From an uncultured Verrucomicrobiota bacterium (GTDB taxonomy: Bacteria; Verrucomicrobiota; Verrucomicrobiia; Limisphaerales; UBA9464), in the NCBI GenBank assembly GCA_903907925.1, contig CAIVQB010000133.1, positions 1-64,000 on the forward strand: 64,000 nt of DNA, given 5' to 3'. Below are positions 31,763-40,822 of the stretch, in pieces. Under the pieces are notes generated by a model that saw only the letters and a program-made list of their open reading frames with translations, was not told where the DNA came from and made no database searches. The position numbers were made by a program, and so were the translations under genes. Each line of letters begins with the position of its first letter. Position 1 is the first letter of the stretch.

Positions 31763-32539
31763 TCAGACGCCACGAAGATCAGGTGACCACACGAATTTGT
31801 GCATCTGGAGCTGGAATCGGACCGGAAGTGCGTCGGCGATGATGGCTTCCACCAATTCCTGGCGGGACATCGGCGTGCTGGGTGAGGGGACGGCCTTCAA
31901 CGAGGCATCCCGTTGATGAGGCAGCAGCGGGGCCACCCAGGAAAGGAGCACCGGGCAGATCGCGGCGAGTTGATGATCGCGAAGAATCTGTTTGGCCCAC
32001 TCGTAGTCTTCCCGGCTGCCGAGGACGAGTTTGATCTCATCGGTCGGACGCAGGGCGGCGAGGTTGTCCCAACGATTTCGGTGTAATTCACCGCTGCCCG
32101 GTGCCTTGAGATCCATGATCCGTCGGATGCGTGGATCAAGACGGGAAATGTCGTGCGCGCCCGAGGTCTCGACCAGCACGGTGAATCCGAGGTCACATAA
32201 TTGCCGCATGAGCTCCGCTGAGTTGGGTTGAAGCAGCGGTTCGCCGCCGGTCAATTCCACCAGCGGCAGACGAAGGCCGGCAGGCGCGGCGGCGGCGAGC
32301 GGTGACGATGCCGGTGAAAAAGGCGGGGCAACGGGAAAGGCCGCCGCGAGCCGGTTGACCTCGGCCAGGATGTCGGACAGTTCCATGGGCCGGCCCTCCT
32401 TGAAGGCGTAGGCGGTGTCGCAATAGGAGCAGCGCAGGTTGCAGCCGGTCAGGCGGACAAAAATGCACGGCAGTCCGGCAAAGGTGCTTTCGCCCTGCAG
32501 GCTGAGGTAGACCTCGTTGACAACGAGTGAATTCGACAC
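31763..32539 (-). CDS. queE: 7-carboxy-7-deazaguanine synthase
   Basis: This radical SAM enzyme makes 7-carboxy-7-deazaguanine, an early step of queuosine synthesis. The 258-residue protein has YLSLQGESTFAGLPCIFVRL followed by the cluster motif with Cys33, Cys37 and Cys40 (GCNLRCSYCDTAYAF). ELTGGEPLLQ and VLVETSGAHDI follow, as expected for the family. A low-complexity stretch (FSPASSPLAAAAPAG) sits where the family has a short linker. The start is GTG 32539. No other queuosine gene is next to it. The downstream aminotransferase begins 16 bases later. Confidence 0.94.
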   Translation of the reverse strand: MSNSLVVNEVYLSLQGESTFAGLPCIFVRLTGCNLRCSYCDTAYAFKEGRPMELSDILAEVNRLAAAFPVAPPFSPASSPLAAAAPAGLRLPLVELTGGEPLLQPNSAELMRQLCDLGFTVLVETSGAHDISRLDPRIRRIMDLKAPGSGELHRNRWDNLAALRPTDEIKLVLGSREDYEWAKQILRDHQLAAICPVLLSWVAPLLPHQRDASLKAVPSPSTPMSRQELVEAIIADALPVRFQLQMHKFVWSPDLRGV

Positions 32540-32643
32540 CGGCCGATTTTAGAGCGGGCTTGGGAATTCCGCGAGGCCCGGTTTTTCAGACAGGCTCCAT
32601 GGAAAAAAGCCGGCGAGTGGGACCGGATGCCGCGGCGTTCCGA

Positions 32644-33123
32644 TCAATGAGAGCCTGGCGGCTCCGTCTTGGGAGACTTGCCGTCGGGCGTTGGACGATG
32701 TTCGTCGTGGGGCGGACCACCGGGTCCTCGGGGGCCGCCCGGTCCGCCGCGGCCGAACGCATTTTCGCGGTTGCGTTCGGACTCCCGGAACTTGGTTTTT
32801 TGCGTTTCGGTCAGGATGGTTTCGATGCGTTCCCGCGATTGCTTGACCAGGGCCTGCACCTGCTTCATGCGGTCATGGTGGGATTGTTCCCATTCGTCCA
32901 TGTTCTGCTGGAGGAGCGGTTCCAACTGCTTCTGCTGTTCCGCGGTGAGCTCGAGTTCCCGGCTGTAGCGCTCCTTCTGATGCTGGAGCATGGAGACGGG
33001 ATTGGGGGGACGAAAGATCGGCTGCCGGCCATACCGATAGCCCACGGCACCTCCGGCGATCCCTCCCAAAAAGAAGGTGGCCGCCAGATACACCAACATC
33101 GCCGTTTTCGTCTGCGAAATCAT
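32644..33123 (-). CDS. Spy/CpxP-like periplasmic protein
   Basis: The 159-residue protein has an N-terminal membrane anchor or signal (MLVYLAATFFLGGIAGGAVGY). A helical region follows (QKERYSRELELTAEQQKQLE, QQNMDEWEQSHHDRMKQVQA) with LTAEQ-type repeats, as in Spy, CpxP and heavy-metal-resistance domain proteins. It ends in a Gly/Pro-rich tail (GRGGPGGPRGPGGPPHDEH). These proteins act as periplasmic chaperones or metal sensors. It overlaps the small membrane protein before it by four bases and follows the ECF sigma factor, so it may be a sensor or target of that sigma system. Confidence 0.82.
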   Translation of the reverse strand: MISQTKTAMLVYLAATFFLGGIAGGAVGYRYGRQPIFRPPNPVSMLQHQKERYSRELELTAEQQKQLEPLLQQNMDEWEQSHHDRMKQVQALVKQSRERIETILTETQKTKFRESERNRENAFGRGGPGGPRGPGGPPHDEHRPTPDGKSPKTEPPGSH

Positions 33124-33428
33124 CGGAGCAGCGCCAAATTGTCGGTCGCGTTTGAAATCGCGTACACGTCGTCGACTTCCGGTTGAGTGGTGCGCCAGGA
33201 AATACTGACGGCAACCAGGGCGACCGCGCAGGCGATGCCCAGGCCGAGGCGGAGGAGTCGAAACGCGGCGGCGAGGTCGGGACTACTGTTTCCTCGAAAG
33301 CGCCAAGCTGCCAGGACGCGGGCCTCCACGGAGTACGGGAGCACGACCTCAGGGGTCGAAGAGCGCGCCGCGGCGGCACTGCGCAGAAGGCGTTCCAATT
33401 GTCCGTTCAAATCGTTCATAGGCTTCAT
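33120..33428 (-). CDS. Small membrane protein, putative anti-sigma factor
   Basis: The 102-residue protein has a soluble N-terminus (MNDLNGQLERLLRSAAAARS) and one membrane helix (LGIACAVALVAVSISWR) near residues 65-85. Its periplasmic tail is short. Position decides the call: it starts with ATGA overlap at the end of an ECF sigma gene and is followed with overlap by the Spy-like gene, so it is the likely anti-sigma factor. There is no clear zinc ZAS motif. The start ATG 33428 follows a strong AGGAGGAAAAGAG ribosome-binding site; ATG 33419 is also in frame. Confidence 0.68.
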   Translation of the reverse strand: MKPMNDLNGQLERLLRSAAAARSSTPEVVLPYSVEARVLAAWRFRGNSSPDLAAAFRLLRLGLGIACAVALVAVSISWRTTQPEVDDVYAISNATDNLALLR

Positions 33429-34012
33429 CTCTTTTCCTCCTTCAGCAACTGTTCGAGATGCTTCTTCATTTTTCGCCGGGCTCGAAACGCCCGGACTTTC
33501 ACCAGCGGAACACTCCACCCGGTGATCTTGCGAACTTCATCCACACTTCGGCCTTCCAAATGGAGCAGGGTGATCACCAGCCGGTCGGGTGGCGTCAAAT
33601 GTTCCAGCATCTTCGTGACCAACTCGCGCGATGCGACATTTTGTTCCGCCGGCAAATCACTGGTCGTGGCCGCCAGATTTTGCACCACGGCCTCTTCCTC
33701 TTCGCTCAGGTCCGCGTGCCGCAGTTCGGGTCGGATCTTTTCGTGCGACAGTTGGTTCAGGCAGGTGTTGACGGCGATGCGTGAGACCCAGTGTTCCAAC
33801 GGAACGGATCCGCTGAACTGGTCCAGCTTCGTAAACACTTTGACGAAAACGGTCTGCACAAGATCTTCTTCCGCGGTTCGACGGGGCAGGTGGGATCGGA
33901 CTATCTTAAGGACCAGCGGCGTCAGGTGCTGATAGAGTGCCAGCGCCGCCGCTTCGTCCCCGCGCCGGGTGTTCGCAACACACGCCTGCACGTCCAATCC
34001 GGGTTCATCCAT
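33425..34012 (-). CDS. ECF RNA polymerase sigma factor
   Basis: From ATG 34012 the protein has 195 residues. Region 2 is marked by LVLKIVRSHLPRRTAEEDLV and FVKVFTKLDQFSG, and region 4 by LVITLLHLEGRSVDEVRKIT and VPLVKVRAFRARRKMKKHLE, which binds the -35 element. Acidic linker residues (LSEEEEAVVQN) separate them. It heads a three-gene unit with a membrane protein and a Spy-like protein, each overlapping by four bases, so the group is probably an envelope-stress circuit. An in-frame GTG at 34054 would add 14 residues. The intergenic region to the divergent ABC cluster is 200 bases. Confidence 0.9.
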   Translation of the reverse strand: MDEPGLDVQACVANTRRGDEAAALALYQHLTPLVLKIVRSHLPRRTAEEDLVQTVFVKVFTKLDQFSGSVPLEHWVSRIAVNTCLNQLSHEKIRPELRHADLSEEEEAVVQNLAATTSDLPAEQNVASRELVTKMLEHLTPPDRLVITLLHLEGRSVDEVRKITGWSVPLVKVRAFRARRKMKKHLEQLLKEEKR

Positions 34013-34212
34013 GCCAGTATCGGCCACATTTCCTGTTGGGATGACCGGGGGCACCGGTGAAGGTTACGGGGTTCCTCGGTGGAACGCCAAGTTTCTCCGC
34101 CGGGCCGGTCGGGGAATTGGGGAAGGGCCCCCTCCGAATTCTCCGAATGGCTGTCAGTTCCGGTTTGCTCCGGGCAACCCGACCCGACTACAACCAGCGC
34201 AGCAACACCGCC

Positions 34213-36417
34213 ATGGATCCTTTTCGCCCGTTCCGCCTCCTCTCCGTGCTCCGGTATTGCTTCCCTAGGATGGGCTGGATCGTTCTGCTCGGGGTGTTCT
34301 CGGTCCAGGCGAAGATCCAGTTCGATGTCTTTCCCGGATATGGGGATCTGGCGAGCGGTGTGGTCCGGGCCGGGGCCTGGTATCCGGTCGGCATCGAGGT
34401 GCTGAACGACGGGCCGGCGTTTGACGCGGTGGTCGAGCTGTCGGCCGGCCAGTTTGGCGGTGCCACCCAGCGGGTGCCGATCGAACTGCCCAGCAACACC
34501 CGGAAGCGGTTTGTGGTCCCCTTCTTCTGCGCCTCGTCGGGGATGCTGGTGATCGATGCCCGCCTGTATGAACGCGGCGGAAAGTTGCGCGATGAGCGTC
34601 CCGGCACTCGGCTTGCCGTGGTGCAGTGGGAGACCCCGCTCCTCGGGGCATTGCCGGGAAGCTTTGGCGGCGTGCCAACCTTTCCGACCCTGAAGAACCG
34701 TCAACAGGGGCCGGAATGGCTTCCGACGGTGGCCCGGCTCCAACCGGATTTCATCCCCGACAACCCCATCGCCCTGGAAGGGTTGAACGCCATTTATCTC
34801 AACACCTCGGAAGTCTTGAAGTTGAAGGAACCGCAGGCCAACGCGCTCCTCGCCTGGCTGAACCTGGGCGGTCATCTCATCGTGGCGGTGGATCAAGCGG
34901 CCGACCTGAATGCCGCGACGTGGTTGAATGACGTTCTCCCCGCGACGGTGGGAGCGGGCGATTCGAAGACCGTCGGCAAGGAGCTCAACGCCTGGGTCCG
35001 CAGCAGCCGCACGATGCTCCACAATGGCTTGACCAGTCCGATGGGCCGCAATCGATCCCTCGGGAACCGGATGCCGGCGGGAGTTTCAGATCCGGAAGAT
35101 CCCTTTGGCGCGCTGACCGCAGATTTCGATTTCAATGTGGCACCCCAGGTCGTTCAGATGCTGGCGCCGAAGCCGGGGTCCGTAGTCTCGCTGCGAGCGG
35201 GGACCCTGCCGCTGGTGGTGACACGGCCCCTTGGCCGCGGACAGGTGACCCTGCTGGCGGTCAACACCGAACGGGAACCGTTCCGGTCGTGGACACTCCG
35301 CGGCTGGTTCTGGGCCCGCCTGTGCGACGTGCCGCAGGACCTCCTCCGCTCGACCGGGTTCAATGCCTATGGTGGACGGAGCTTGGACGGGATTTTTGGG
35401 TCCATGATCGAGACACGCCAGATACGGAAACTGCCCATTGGATTCCTGCTGCTACTGCTCGTGGTGTATTTGGTGGTGATCGGTCCGCTTGACCAATGGT
35501 GGTTGCGCAAGATCAACCGTCCGATGCTGACCTGGATCACCTTTCCCGTGTACGTGGTCCTGTTTTCGCTCCTGATCTATTTTATCGGATTCAAACTTCG
35601 CGCCGGGTTGACCGAATGGAACGAGCTGCATGTGGTTGACCTGGTGCCCCAGGGCGACGGTTCCCGCGCGATTCTCCGCGGACATTCCTTCGCCAGCATT
35701 TACTCGCCCCGGAACGAGACGTATCGGGTTTCCACCGACACCGAACACGGATCGTTGCGCGCGGAATTCCAGGGGCTATGGGGCAATGGTTCCGACAACG
35801 GCCGCATCAGTCTCCGTCCCAAGCCGGCGGGTTTTGAGGCGGAGATCTTCGTGCCGGTGTGGACCAGTCAGTTGACCGTCTCGGAATGGATGGAGACCAC
35901 CGACGCACCGCTGTCGGCGGAACTCGCTGCACCGACTGGACGGACGATCACCGTCTCCAACCGGACCGGCAACCGCATGGGTCCGGTCTGGGTGGTGGCG
36001 GGTGGACAGGTACGGAGTGTTCCCACCTTGGACGCTCACGCGACGGTGGACATTGCCCTGAACGGATCCGATGGCTCGCCGCTCACCGCGTTGATTGGCC
36101 GTCACAAAGCTGAATTCCAGAACGTCGTCACCCGGCGTCAGGAAGTTTTCGGCAGCAGTGAGAAGAGCCACATCGACGAATGGCCCGAGGCGTCGCTGGC
36201 CGCCTCGTTCGGATCTCAATTGATCCTGGAAAACGGGGATGCCCGCGACTTCGTGTGGCCGCCTGGTTTCGACCTCACCCCGTTGGCGCAGCGACAGGAT
36301 GTCCTGGTGCTGGCCTGGATGCCGGACACCTCGTTGATCCAACCGCTCAGCCAGTTCCAGCCGAAGCTCGGCCGGCGAGCCACCTTGCTGCGTCTTTCCG
36401 TTCCCGCCCGACCCTGA
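34213..36417 (+). CDS. Membrane-anchored protein with GATase-like domain, first gene of the ABC cluster
   Basis: From ATG 34213 this is a 734-residue protein. An N-terminal hydrophobic segment (MGWIVLLGVFSVQAK) is followed by a beta domain (WYPVGIEVLNDG, VVELSAGQFGGATQRVP). An alpha/beta domain then has LEGLNAIYLNTSE and ALLAWLNLGGHLIVAVDQAA, as in glutamine-amidotransferase-like folds. Two membrane helices follow near residues 410-470 (IGFLLLLLVVYLVVIGPLDQ, FPVYVVLFSLLIYFIGF). The last 240 residues form further beta domains. The gene ends 11 bases before the ABC ATPase, so it is part of that cluster. I know no proven function; GldG-like accessory proteins have a related plan. Confidence 0.7.
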   Translation: MDPFRPFRLLSVLRYCFPRMGWIVLLGVFSVQAKIQFDVFPGYGDLASGVVRAGAWYPVGIEVLNDGPAFDAVVELSAGQFGGATQRVPIELPSNTRKRFVVPFFCASSGMLVIDARLYERGGKLRDERPGTRLAVVQWETPLLGALPGSFGGVPTFPTLKNRQQGPEWLPTVARLQPDFIPDNPIALEGLNAIYLNTSEVLKLKEPQANALLAWLNLGGHLIVAVDQAADLNAATWLNDVLPATVGAGDSKTVGKELNAWVRSSRTMLHNGLTSPMGRNRSLGNRMPAGVSDPEDPFGALTADFDFNVAPQVVQMLAPKPGSVVSLRAGTLPLVVTRPLGRGQVTLLAVNTEREPFRSWTLRGWFWARLCDVPQDLLRSTGFNAYGGRSLDGIFGSMIETRQIRKLPIGFLLLLLVVYLVVIGPLDQWWLRKINRPMLTWITFPVYVVLFSLLIYFIGFKLRAGLTEWNELHVVDLVPQGDGSRAILRGHSFASIYSPRNETYRVSTDTEHGSLRAEFQGLWGNGSDNGRISLRPKPAGFEAEIFVPVWTSQLTVSEWMETTDAPLSAELAAPTGRTITVSNRTGNRMGPVWVVAGGQVRSVPTLDAHATVDIALNGSDGSPLTALIGRHKAEFQNVVTRRQEVFGSSEKSHIDEWPEASLAASFGSQLILENGDARDFVWPPGFDLTPLAQRQDVLVLAWMPDTSLIQPLSQFQPKLGRRATLLRLSVPARP

Positions 36418-36428
36418 TCGTCCATCCC

Positions 36429-37382
36429 ATGTCTGTCCCCACACCTGAACCTCCAGCCGTGCAGACCTTCGACCTCGGTCGATCCTACGGCAGCATGCAG
36501 GCGCTCAGTGGCCTCAACCTCACGGTGAATCGCGGCGATCTCTTTGGATTCATCGGATCGAACGGTGCCGGCAAGACGACGACGCTCCGTATCCTGGCGA
36601 CGTTCCTGACGCCCTCCAGCGGTCATGCCGAGGTCCTCGGTCATGACGTCGTTCGCAACGCCGACCGGGTCCGTCATCTCATCGGCTACATGCCCGATTT
36701 CTTCGGCGTTTATAAGGACATGGAGGTGACCGAGTACCTCGATTTCTTCGGTGCCTGCTACAAGATTCCCTCCGCTCAACGGGAGAAGACGGTCGCCGAC
36801 GTGCTCGAACTGGTCGGGCTGACCGAGAAGTCCGGTGCCCTGATCGGAGCGCTCAGCCGCGGCATGCAGCAGCGGTTGGGATTGGCCCGGGTTCTGATTC
36901 ATGACCCCCAATTGTTGCTCCTCGACGAGCCGGCCAGCGGGTTGGATCCACGCGCTCGGATTGAGATGATGGCCATTCTCCAGGAACTCCAGCGCCTCGG
37001 AAAAACCATCATCATTTCGTCCCATATTCTTTCCGAGCTTCAGACCCTCTGCAATCGCTGCGCCATCATTGAAAAGGGCCGACTGATCTACAGCGGACCG
37101 ATCCGGGGCGCGCAAATGCAGTTGGCCGATACCCGGGCGTTCTGGGTGCGCGTGGCTGGATCGGCAACGGCGGCGCGGGAACTTCTCGCGGCCCGTCCGG
37201 AGGCTGCCCGGATTGAACTTCAGGACGAACGGCTCAAGGTGGTGCTGGCGGATCCCGCGAACGACGGCGCGTTCATCGCCGAGACGCTGGTGTCGGGCGG
37301 ACAGCGCCTGCTCGAATTGCGCGAGGACGAAATCGGACTCGAGGAAGTCTTCCTGCGGGTGACGAAGGGCGAAACTCAATAG
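36429..37382 (+). CDS. ABC transporter ATP-binding protein
   Basis: The 317-residue ATPase has the full set of motifs: Walker A GSNGAGKTTTLR, Q-loop in IGYMPDFFGVYKDM, the signature ALSRGMQQRLGLARVL, Walker B LLLLDEPASGLD and the H-loop IIISSHILSE. After residue 230 it has a C-terminal domain typical of ABC-2 exporters (ATPases of the CcmA/DrrA/NatA type). It is the only ATPase in a cluster with four permease genes, so it may serve all of them or form the core with just one. It starts 11 bases after 36417. ATG 36429 is the natural start. Confidence 0.95.
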   Translation: MSVPTPEPPAVQTFDLGRSYGSMQALSGLNLTVNRGDLFGFIGSNGAGKTTTLRILATFLTPSSGHAEVLGHDVVRNADRVRHLIGYMPDFFGVYKDMEVTEYLDFFGACYKIPSAQREKTVADVLELVGLTEKSGALIGALSRGMQQRLGLARVLIHDPQLLLLDEPASGLDPRARIEMMAILQELQRLGKTIIISSHILSELQTLCNRCAIIEKGRLIYSGPIRGAQMQLADTRAFWVRVAGSATAARELLAARPEAARIELQDERLKVVLADPANDGAFIAETLVSGGQRLLELREDEIGLEEVFLRVTKGETQ

Positions 37383-37441
37383 ACAACGATCGGAGCGGAA
37401 GGCATTCCCGTTCCAACGCCGTTGCCCCAACGCTGTTTTCA

Positions 37442-39109
37442 ATGTGGCCGCTGTTGTTACGGGAGCTCCGGTTGGAAGCCCGTCGGCCGTTCAACAGGAA
37501 TCTCCGGCTGGGCGCGGCGGTTCTCTTCTTCATCCTGCTGGCCGGTTCGCTCAACGAGGTGTCGGGAGTTGACGCGATTTGCCGCCGGCTGTTTCCCATC
37601 CTTCACACGTTGCTGGTGGTTCTGCCGTGGTGTGTTGCTCCGACACTGACGGCCGAGGTGATCGCGCGCGAACGCCGGACCGGCATGCTGGAAATCCTCC
37701 AGCTTACCCGGGTGTCGCTGGGTGCAATCGTGCAGGGCATCACCGCGGTGGTGACGGCCCGGACACTGACCGTCCTGATGGCGGCTTTTCCGGTGATCAC
37801 CTTCACGGTTTTGTTTGGCGGCGTGGGTGCCGATGAGTTGTTCCTGTCGGTCCTGCTGCAGGCGGTGTCCATGTCGCTCGCCCTCTCGGTCGCCATCCTG
37901 GCCGGTTCGCTGGGTCGGACCTGGCCCGTCGCCATGGCTTGGGCGGCCCTGTTCGGAGCCCTTCTCGGTGGAGGTGTCGCCTGTGGTTTGTATTTTATTT
38001 TTCAACAGGATATTGGCGGACCTTACGCCGCGGGAATGTGGCCGGCGCCGGGTTCGATCCGGGCCTGGATGGAGGGCGTCGTGCGATTCATCGGGGATCG
38101 CGATTCCGTCTGGAGTCTCACACTGGGAACGTTGCCTCCGGCGCAATGGATCCACTGGCGTCATCTGTTGTGGGTCGCGCTGGGAGGCGCGGCGGTGATC
38201 AGTTTGCCGCTGCGATTCCTTGCGGTCTGGCTGTTGCGGCGAAGTCTTCGCGCTCGAGCGCAGTCTCACGGAACCGGGAGCAGGACCTGGTCGGCGCGTC
38301 TGTGGCCGGGTCGGGTGAATCCCGCGACCCGAAGGGCTTGGTTGCGCGGCAATCCGGTCCGGTGGTTGATGCGCTATCCCGCGGAAAGCCGCTGGGTGCG
38401 GGTGGTGGCGGGTGTGGCGGCGTTGGGAGTCGAGGTGGTTCTGGCCCTGGTCCCCATGCCGTTCGATGTCTGGTTCGGAATCCAAATTGGCGTCCTGCTC
38501 CTGCTTTCTGCCGGGCTCGCCCTGGCCGCCGCGGGAAGTTTTCGGACTGAGCGAGACAACGGGGCGCTCGAGTTGCTCATGGTGACACCCATGCGACCAC
38601 GCGATCTGAGCCGTGGTCGGATCGGTGGCCTGTGGTGGATTCTCGGTCCGGCGTTTGGCGTTTGGGCGGCTGGCGTATGGTTGACCGTGCCGATGCTCCG
38701 CAACCGTGACGACCACGTGGCGTTGTTTGGATGGGGATTGGCACTCCTGGCCGCGATTCCGGCGGTGGGATTGGAGGCCGCGTTCCAATTCCGCGGCTAT
38801 TGGCGATCGGCATGCGCCACGCTGGGACTGACGCTCGGGATCAGTGGCGTCGTGTTCTGGCTCGGTGAAGCGGATGAAGCGGTGTTCTGGGTTTCCGGAC
38901 TCAACTTCATCATACTTGCCGTCGTTGCCGGCCTCAGCGCGCCCGGCTTCGAGCAACGTTTTACCCGGCGTCGCAACGGGGAGAAGCCGGGTTCCTTTCA
39001 CGCCGGCCCTCCGCAGGCGGAATTCCCGCGATCACCCTACGAATCGGTCCTCGGGCAACGCATGGGACGGCCTGGTACCGCTCCCCGTGAGGGTTCAGGC
39101 CGGCGATGA
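37442..39109 (+). CDS. ABC-2 type permease, fused double unit (first of four)
   Basis: The 555-residue membrane protein has roughly 12 hydrophobic segments. A cytoplasmic signature appears twice: TAEVIARERRTGMLEILQLT near residue 75 and SFRTERDNGALELLMVTP near residue 365. That suggests two half-permeases in one chain, since ABC-2 permeases are normally single units that dimerise. The protein ends in a polar tail of about 45 residues (FHAGPPQAEFPRSPYESVLG). It follows the ATPase by 59 bases and precedes a paralog. The substrate is unknown; ABC-2 exporters move polysaccharides, lipids or drugs. Confidence 0.85.
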   Translation: MWPLLLRELRLEARRPFNRNLRLGAAVLFFILLAGSLNEVSGVDAICRRLFPILHTLLVVLPWCVAPTLTAEVIARERRTGMLEILQLTRVSLGAIVQGITAVVTARTLTVLMAAFPVITFTVLFGGVGADELFLSVLLQAVSMSLALSVAILAGSLGRTWPVAMAWAALFGALLGGGVACGLYFIFQQDIGGPYAAGMWPAPGSIRAWMEGVVRFIGDRDSVWSLTLGTLPPAQWIHWRHLLWVALGGAAVISLPLRFLAVWLLRRSLRARAQSHGTGSRTWSARLWPGRVNPATRRAWLRGNPVRWLMRYPAESRWVRVVAGVAALGVEVVLALVPMPFDVWFGIQIGVLLLLSAGLALAAAGSFRTERDNGALELLMVTPMRPRDLSRGRIGGLWWILGPAFGVWAAGVWLTVPMLRNRDDHVALFGWGLALLAAIPAVGLEAAFQFRGYWRSACATLGLTLGISGVVFWLGEADEAVFWVSGLNFIILAVVAGLSAPGFEQRFTRRRNGEKPGSFHAGPPQAEFPRSPYESVLGQRMGRPGTAPREGSGRR

Positions 39110-39163
39110 TTTTCGAATTCCTGAGAGTCCACTCACGCCCTGCGGTCTTGCAAGTTGAAGCCG

Positions 39164-40822
39164 ATGTCTTGGAATGGGCTCGTGTGGTCCATCCTTCACC
39201 GAGAGTTGCTGGAGCAGTCGCGGCAACGGGCCGGGGCCTGGCTGAGATCGGGTGGTGCCGCGATCCTGATGTTGGCGTTGTTGATCGGCTGGAGCCTGCC
39301 GGTGATGAAGGGCCAGACCGATGGACGTGGACTCTTCACCGGCCTGAACCATGTGGTGATCGCCGTGATCTGGCTGGTGGCGCCGGTGTTGACCGCCGAT
39401 TGCATCAGCCGCGAACGCCGCGAAGGAACGCTCGGCCTGCTGTTCCTGACGCCCTTGCGCCCAATGGATGTGGTGATCGGCAAAGCCTTCGCCCACGCGC
39501 TCCGGGCCTTCACCGTGGTGCTGGTGTCCACGCCGGTGCTGGTGGTCCCGATGATGATGGGCGGTGTGAACGGATGGGATGTGGGCCGCATGCTGCTGTT
39601 GCATCTGTCGATCCTGGGCCTGTCGCTGGCGGCGGGACTTCTGGCATCGTCACTGGCTGAGAACTGGGTGCGGGCCCGGCTTCTCGGATTGGTGCTGGCG
39701 GTGGCGGCCGGCGTTGGATTCGCGGGAATTTATAGCGCGTTCACCTCCGTCTATCACTGGCGATTGATCCAGCGCTTCGAACCCAACATCGGTCTCGCGG
39801 AGGTGTGGATGGGACAGATGTGGGGCTGGGCGTACCGACTGGGTGTGGGTCCGAACGGTACCGCATCAATTTCTGGATCCTTTTGGGACCCGGTGGCTGG
39901 TTCGGGAAGCGGGCCGGACTCGCTGGCTCTCGCCGCGAAAGTGCTGGCCGTGTCCGCGGTCGCCGTAGTCGGGGCGGTCTGGGTGGCGACATTTTCGGTG
40001 CGACGTGCGTGGTCTTCGGCGGGAGGTGGAAAATTGCGGCTGCTCGGTGCCGGTCTGACGCGGGTTCGGATTCCAACGGGGTGGTGGCGCTGGCTGCGCC
40101 GGCGTGGACTCGATCGAAACCCAATCGGCTGGCGGCAGACCGCGACCTGGAGCGGACGATTGACTGGTTGGGGCTGGTTCGCGTTTGCGATCGTGTGGTT
40201 GTCTCGCGGCGTCGAACGGGCTGGCCAGGGCATCGGGCTGGAGTCGATCCTGTTGGCGGGATTGGGTGCGGCCGCGGGCGCCAGTTTTCGCTCGGAGCGG
40301 GAGGAGGGAACCCTTGAACTGCTCTTGGTGACTCCGACCACGCCGGCCCGGATTATTGTGGGGCGTGCGATCGGACTGGTCCGGCAGTTTGTCCCCGCGA
40401 TTGGACTGGCGGTGCTGTTCCTTGGTTTTGGGCCATTGGCGACTCCGCAGGATCGACTGGATTTGTTCCGGTGGCTGATGTTGCTCCCGGGTGTGGCGGC
40501 TTTTGGGCAGTTTCTTTCGACCCGCCCGTTGTCGACGGTGACGACATTGCTGCTGTCGGTGGCCGTCCCGATTGCGGCTTGGCTCGGCGTTGAAACTCTG
40601 TTTTGGAGGGTGGACCGGCTGCTGGTGAACGAGGTTCCCTTCGATATCGATAAAACGGTTTGGCAATGGGTATTGGTCAGCGTGTCGGCATTGGTTTCTG
40701 TTTTGTGGGCGGTGTTCTGGACGAAAGGTGCGATTCGAAACCTGGCGCAACGCCGGTTCCTGCCCGGTCAGTTGCGGCTTGAACGGGCTCCGACGAGTCC
40801 TCACCGTCCGACCAGGTCATGA
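39164..40822 (+). CDS. ABC-2 type permease, fused double unit (second of four)
   Basis: The 552-residue paralog has TADCISRERREGTLGLLFLT near residue 80 and SFRSEREEGTLELLLVTP near residue 370, so the same signature occurs in each half. Each is followed by a basic or acidic helix and a membrane region. It has about 12 hydrophobic segments. An in-frame TTG at 39155 lies nine bases upstream; ATG 39164 is used. Its stop overlaps the next permease start by four bases (40819-40822), so these two are likely translated together and may pair. Confidence 0.87.
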   Translation: MSWNGLVWSILHRELLEQSRQRAGAWLRSGGAAILMLALLIGWSLPVMKGQTDGRGLFTGLNHVVIAVIWLVAPVLTADCISRERREGTLGLLFLTPLRPMDVVIGKAFAHALRAFTVVLVSTPVLVVPMMMGGVNGWDVGRMLLLHLSILGLSLAAGLLASSLAENWVRARLLGLVLAVAAGVGFAGIYSAFTSVYHWRLIQRFEPNIGLAEVWMGQMWGWAYRLGVGPNGTASISGSFWDPVAGSGSGPDSLALAAKVLAVSAVAVVGAVWVATFSVRRAWSSAGGGKLRLLGAGLTRVRIPTGWWRWLRRRGLDRNPIGWRQTATWSGRLTGWGWFAFAIVWLSRGVERAGQGIGLESILLAGLGAAAGASFRSEREEGTLELLLVTPTTPARIIVGRAIGLVRQFVPAIGLAVLFLGFGPLATPQDRLDLFRWLMLLPGVAAFGQFLSTRPLSTVTTLLLSVAVPIAAWLGVETLFWRVDRLLVNEVPFDIDKTVWQWVLVSVSALVSVLWAVFWTKGAIRNLAQRRFLPGQLRLERAPTSPHRPTRS

